DNA of 64,000 nucleotides from Gilliamella sp. ESL0443 (GTDB lineage: Bacteria; Pseudomonadota; Gammaproteobacteria; Enterobacterales; Orbaceae). The stretch lies in assembly GCF_019469165.1 (NCBI RefSeq), contig NZ_CP048263.1, positions 620,001-684,000 on the forward strand, in the 5' to 3' direction. Every line of letters begins with the position of its first letter. Positions within the stretch are counted from its first letter, which is position 1. The notes under the pieces are model-generated. The model did not search any database. It worked only from the letters and a program-made list of their open reading frames with translations, and was not told the DNA's origin. Shown piece after piece: positions 61,743-64,000 of this stretch. Position numbers and translations under genes: made by a program.

Positions 61743-62435
61743 ATGGATTTTAAAAGTTTTGAAGTAATTTGGAATAATTTAGATTACCTAATGTGGGGTA
61801 ATTTCCCAGGCGGTATTGTGTTGACTCTTTTGATGAGCTTAGCTGCTATTATCTTTTCGTCTATTTTAGGTATTTTCGCTGGTATTGGTCTAACTGTTTG
61901 CAAAGGATTTTTACGTCAACTTTTAGTTGTCGTATTAGGATTTTTAAGAGCGATTCCCGTTATTATGCTGATATTTTGGACTTATTTTTTGTTGCCAGTG
62001 CTATTGAATGTTGATGTGCCAGCTATTACAACAGTTATTTTTGCTTTATCTTTAATTGGTGGCGCATATATTGGTCATTCCGTATATGCGGGAATGGTAG
62101 CTATTGCTAAAGAACAGTGGCAAGCGGCTTTTTCGTTAGGTTTAAATAAAAGACAAGTCATCATTTTTGTTATTCTTCCTCAAGCATTAAAAATGATGCT
62201 GCCTTCATTTGTTAATCAATGGGTATCATTAATTAAAGATACGTCTTTAGCTTATATAGTGGGTGTTGCAGAATTTACATTCATTGCTACCCAAATTAAT
62301 AATCGTAGTATGATTTATCCTACTGAAATATTTTTATTTGTGATTGTTGTTTATTTTATTATTTGTGCTGCACTTGATTTTACTGTCTCTTTATTGCCGA
62401 AATACCATTTGATTACTCGAAAAAATAAACGATAA
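61743..62435 (+). CDS. Amino-acid ABC transporter permease (HisM/GltK type), second
   Basis: Second permease subunit, 230 residues. LRAIPVIMLIFWTYFLLPVL and the EAA loop YAGMVAIAKEQWQAAFSLGL then NKRQVIIFVILPQALKMMLP are typical of the His/Glu/Gln permease family, and WVSLIKDTSLAYIVGVAEF follows as usual. The next gene is not an ATPase, although the family normally ends with a GltL/HisP-like one; the transporter must borrow an ATPase encoded elsewhere. Confidence 0.92.
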   Translation: MDFKSFEVIWNNLDYLMWGNFPGGIVLTLLMSLAAIIFSSILGIFAGIGLTVCKGFLRQLLVVVLGFLRAIPVIMLIFWTYFLLPVLLNVDVPAITTVIFALSLIGGAYIGHSVYAGMVAIAKEQWQAAFSLGLNKRQVIIFVILPQALKMMLPSFVNQWVSLIKDTSLAYIVGVAEFTFIATQINNRSMIYPTEIFLFVIVVYFIICAALDFTVSLLPKYHLITRKNKR

Positions 62436-62528
62436 ATATCATTTATTAAATGTTCAAAATCCTTTTTAAGGTTCTTTTAAGCTTTATTGATTAAATTACA
62501 ACTAAATATTGTTTTTATAGGTCGTTGT

Positions 62529-63065
62529 ATGTTGCTTGATATGAACACTCATCTTTTTTTATTAATTAATGCTCAAGAACAAGCCTCCAAATTATTTATT
62601 CTTTTTGCCATATTTTGTGCAAATTATTTAATCTTTGTTCCTATAGTCATATTGGGAATATGTTTTTTATTCAAACCTGTTTATAGACAATTAATCATAA
62701 AAATTGCTTTAGGTTTGGCTGTAGCCTTGTTTGTAACCTTTGTTATTCGACATCTATTTTATTCTCCACGTCCATTTGTTCTTAATATTGGTACGAACTA
62801 TTTGAATCACGATAAAACGAGTTCTCTTCCTAGTCAGCACGCTGTTTTTATTTGGACTATTTGCTTCTCACTTTATCTAAATTATAAAAAACAATTTAAA
62901 GCATTAACTTATCTATGTACGATTGTTGCATTACTTGTTTGTTGGAGTCGAATCTACTTAGGTGTTCATTGGCCACTGGATATTCTGGTGGGTATGTTGT
63001 TAAGTTTTATCTCTGTTTATTTAGTCAAAAAGATATGGTTTATACGCTCAAAAAGTTTTAAATAA
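62529..63065 (+). CDS. PAP2-family undecaprenyl-diphosphate phosphatase-like protein
   Basis: Membrane phosphatase of 178 residues in the PAP2/BcrC-YbjG family, likely removing phosphate from undecaprenyl diphosphate or a related lipid at the periplasmic face. The three catalytic motifs are present: RHLFYSPRPF (Lys/Arg...Arg-Pro), SSLPSQHAVF (Pro-Ser-x-His) and SRIYLGVHWPLDILVG (Ser-Arg...His-x-x-x-Asp). Five or six hydrophobic segments. I prefer ATG 62529 (MLLDMNTHLFLLINA, as in YbjG-type starts, AGG upstream) over 62487. The BasR/PmrA-like regulator follows after 122 bases, suggesting an envelope or polymyxin-related role. Confidence 0.87.
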   Translation: MLLDMNTHLFLLINAQEQASKLFILFAIFCANYLIFVPIVILGICFLFKPVYRQLIIKIALGLAVALFVTFVIRHLFYSPRPFVLNIGTNYLNHDKTSSLPSQHAVFIWTICFSLYLNYKKQFKALTYLCTIVALLVCWSRIYLGVHWPLDILVGMLLSFISVYLVKKIWFIRSKSFK

Positions 63066-63187
63066 TTATTCGCTAAATTATAACTATCAAAATGAACTTA
63101 AATTTTTAAAGCATTGGGAAATAAATAGTAAAGCGTATAATAGTTGTAAATGTTACATTTCTTAAATCAAAATTAGGTAACACTATA

Positions 63188-63850
63188 ATGAAAATTCTTA
63201 TAGTAGAAGATGATAGTTTATTACAAAAAGGTTTATATGACGCGATAACGTCTAATGGCTATGTTTGTGAAGTCGCATCTAATGGCAAGCAAGCTGAGGA
63301 TCTTATTGAGTTTGCACAGTTTAGTTTAATTATTCTTGATTTAGGTTTGCCTGATTGTGATGGCTTAGAGTTACTCACCCGATGGCGTAAAAAAAATATC
63401 GATATTCCTGTACTAATTTTAACCGCTCGCGATACTATCGAAGATAGAGTTGAAGGTTTAGATCTTGGTGCAGATGATTATTTAATAAAACCCTTCGCCT
63501 TAACCGAATTGCTAGCCAGAATAAGAGCGTTAATTCGTCGAAATCAAGGAACTGCCGATAATATTGTTAACTATGGTCCAATTTCAATAGATATTAAACT
63601 TCAAAAAGCTACTTTAAATAATCAAGAAGTGATATTGACGCCAAAAGAATTTATTTTACTATCTAGATTGATGTTGAAAGCCGGTGAAAAAGTGCATCGA
63701 AGTTTATTACAAAATGATCTATATGATTGGCAGAGTGATCCAAGTTCAAATGTGCTTGAAGTTTATATTCACGCCTTAAGGAATAAATTAGGAAAAGATT
63801 TAATTAAGACTGTGCGTGGGTATGGCTATCAACTCAATATTAATAATTAG
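63188..63850 (+). CDS. OmpR-family response regulator, BasR/PmrA-like
   Basis: Two-component regulator of 220 residues. The receiver domain has MKILIVEDDSLLQKGL (acidic pocket), LIILDLGLPDCDGLELL with phospho-acceptor Asp51, LTARDTIEDRVEGLDLGADD and Lys102 in YLIKPFALTELLARIRALIR. The winged-helix output domain ends LEVYIHALRNKLGKDLIKTV then RGYGYQL. Similarity is closest, in my reading, to BasR/PmrA (LTPKEFILLSRLMLKAGEKV), which controls lipid A modification in response to iron or peptides; QseB is the alternative. No clear PmrA box is seen upstream. The sensor gene follows 33 bases later. Confidence 0.88.
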   Translation: MKILIVEDDSLLQKGLYDAITSNGYVCEVASNGKQAEDLIEFAQFSLIILDLGLPDCDGLELLTRWRKKNIDIPVLILTARDTIEDRVEGLDLGADDYLIKPFALTELLARIRALIRRNQGTADNIVNYGPISIDIKLQKATLNNQEVILTPKEFILLSRLMLKAGEKVHRSLLQNDLYDWQSDPSSNVLEVYIHALRNKLGKDLIKTVRGYGYQLNINN

Positions 63851-63883
63851 TTATTATTTTAAAATTAATTGAATGGCAAATTT

Positions 63884-64000
63884 ATGATTGAACAGTCTTT
63901 GAATAATATTCGACATAGTATCCGTTGGAATCTATTTTTTACTTTGGGTGCAATAATGCTAATTTGCCAAATTATTACAGTATTTTGGTTATGGCATGAG
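63884..64000 (+). CDS. Sensor histidine kinase, N-terminal fragment (runs off the window)
   Basis: Only the first 39 codons are present. MIEQSLNNIRHSIRWNLFFT then LGAIMLICQIITVFWLWHE gives a cytoplasmic N-terminus rich in Arg followed by a first membrane helix, as in BasS/QseC-type kinases, and it follows the response-regulator gene after 33 bases. The kinase domain is outside the window. Confidence 0.72.
   Translation, partial: MIEQSLNNIRHSIRWNLFFTLGAIMLICQIITVFWLWHE

Noticed and set aside
63090-63187. PmrA box upstream of the response regulator
   Set aside because: TTAA half-sites at about 63098 are 8 bases apart; the accepted box needs an 11-base period.

Overview
The window is AT-rich DNA from a gammaproteobacterium. 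Gene content and local gene orders (darP/pmbA divergent, rpoZ-spoT-recG, dapF-DUF484-xerC-yigB-uvrD, holD-rimI opposite rsmC, hemN next to yihI) resemble Enterobacterales and Pasteurellales. The low GC, a SinI-type adhesin, a fused UlaA-UlaB ascorbate permease and a one-domain QueF suggest Orbales (a Gilliamella- or Orbus-like gut symbiont). That placement is inference; no rRNA or tRNA gene lies in the window to test it.

Layout. 1-1.9 kb: a SinI/invasin-type surface protein gene whose 5' end carries a heptanucleotide tandem repeat and a T7 tract that breaks the reading frame, followed by a regulator-like remnant and a dispersed 27-bp repeat. 1.9-9 kb: sugar efflux (Set family), surE, ypfJ, proP and dld. 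9-24 kb: housekeeping genes mutS, gapA, a cold-shock gene, ppa, darP, pmbA, a SulP transporter, a YfaY/CinA-like gene, rpoZ, spoT and recG. 24-31 kb: a complete L-ascorbate utilisation regulon, ulaG-ulaR divergent from ulaAB-C-F-D-E, with a consensus CRP site and several palindromes between them. 31-39 kb: lptM-lysA-dapF-DUF484-xerC-yigB, uvrD, cyaY. 39-46 kb: two unrecognised secreted-protein genes, thiamine pyrophosphokinase, rimI, holD, rsmC, hemN, yihI, coaA, a DUF1090 gene. 46.8-50.1 kb: a queuosine locus in which two separate preQ1-I-type riboswitches precede queF-queC-membrane acyltransferase and yhhQ. 50-58 kb: an alpha-2-macroglobulin lipoprotein and penicillin-binding protein 1C. 58-60 kb: an accessory patch with two tandem paralogous Imm11-like (DUF1629) genes and no adjacent toxin. 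60-64 kb: an amino-acid ABC transporter lacking its ATPase, a PAP2 phosphatase, a BasR/PmrA-like response regulator and the first 39 codons of its probable sensor kinase.

How parts work together. UlaAB and UlaC import and phosphorylate ascorbate, UlaG opens the lactone, UlaD decarboxylates, and UlaE and UlaF epimerise to D-xylulose-5-P, under UlaR and CRP-cAMP. QueC makes preQ0, QueF reduces it to preQ1, and YhhQ imports precursor; both units appear to be gated by preQ1. The best leads for something new are the dispersed A-GTTGAGG-CGGGG-T repeat, the possibly phase-variable SinI gene, the acyltransferase inside the queuosine locus, the unassigned secreted pair at 39-40 kb and the orphan Imm11-like duplication.
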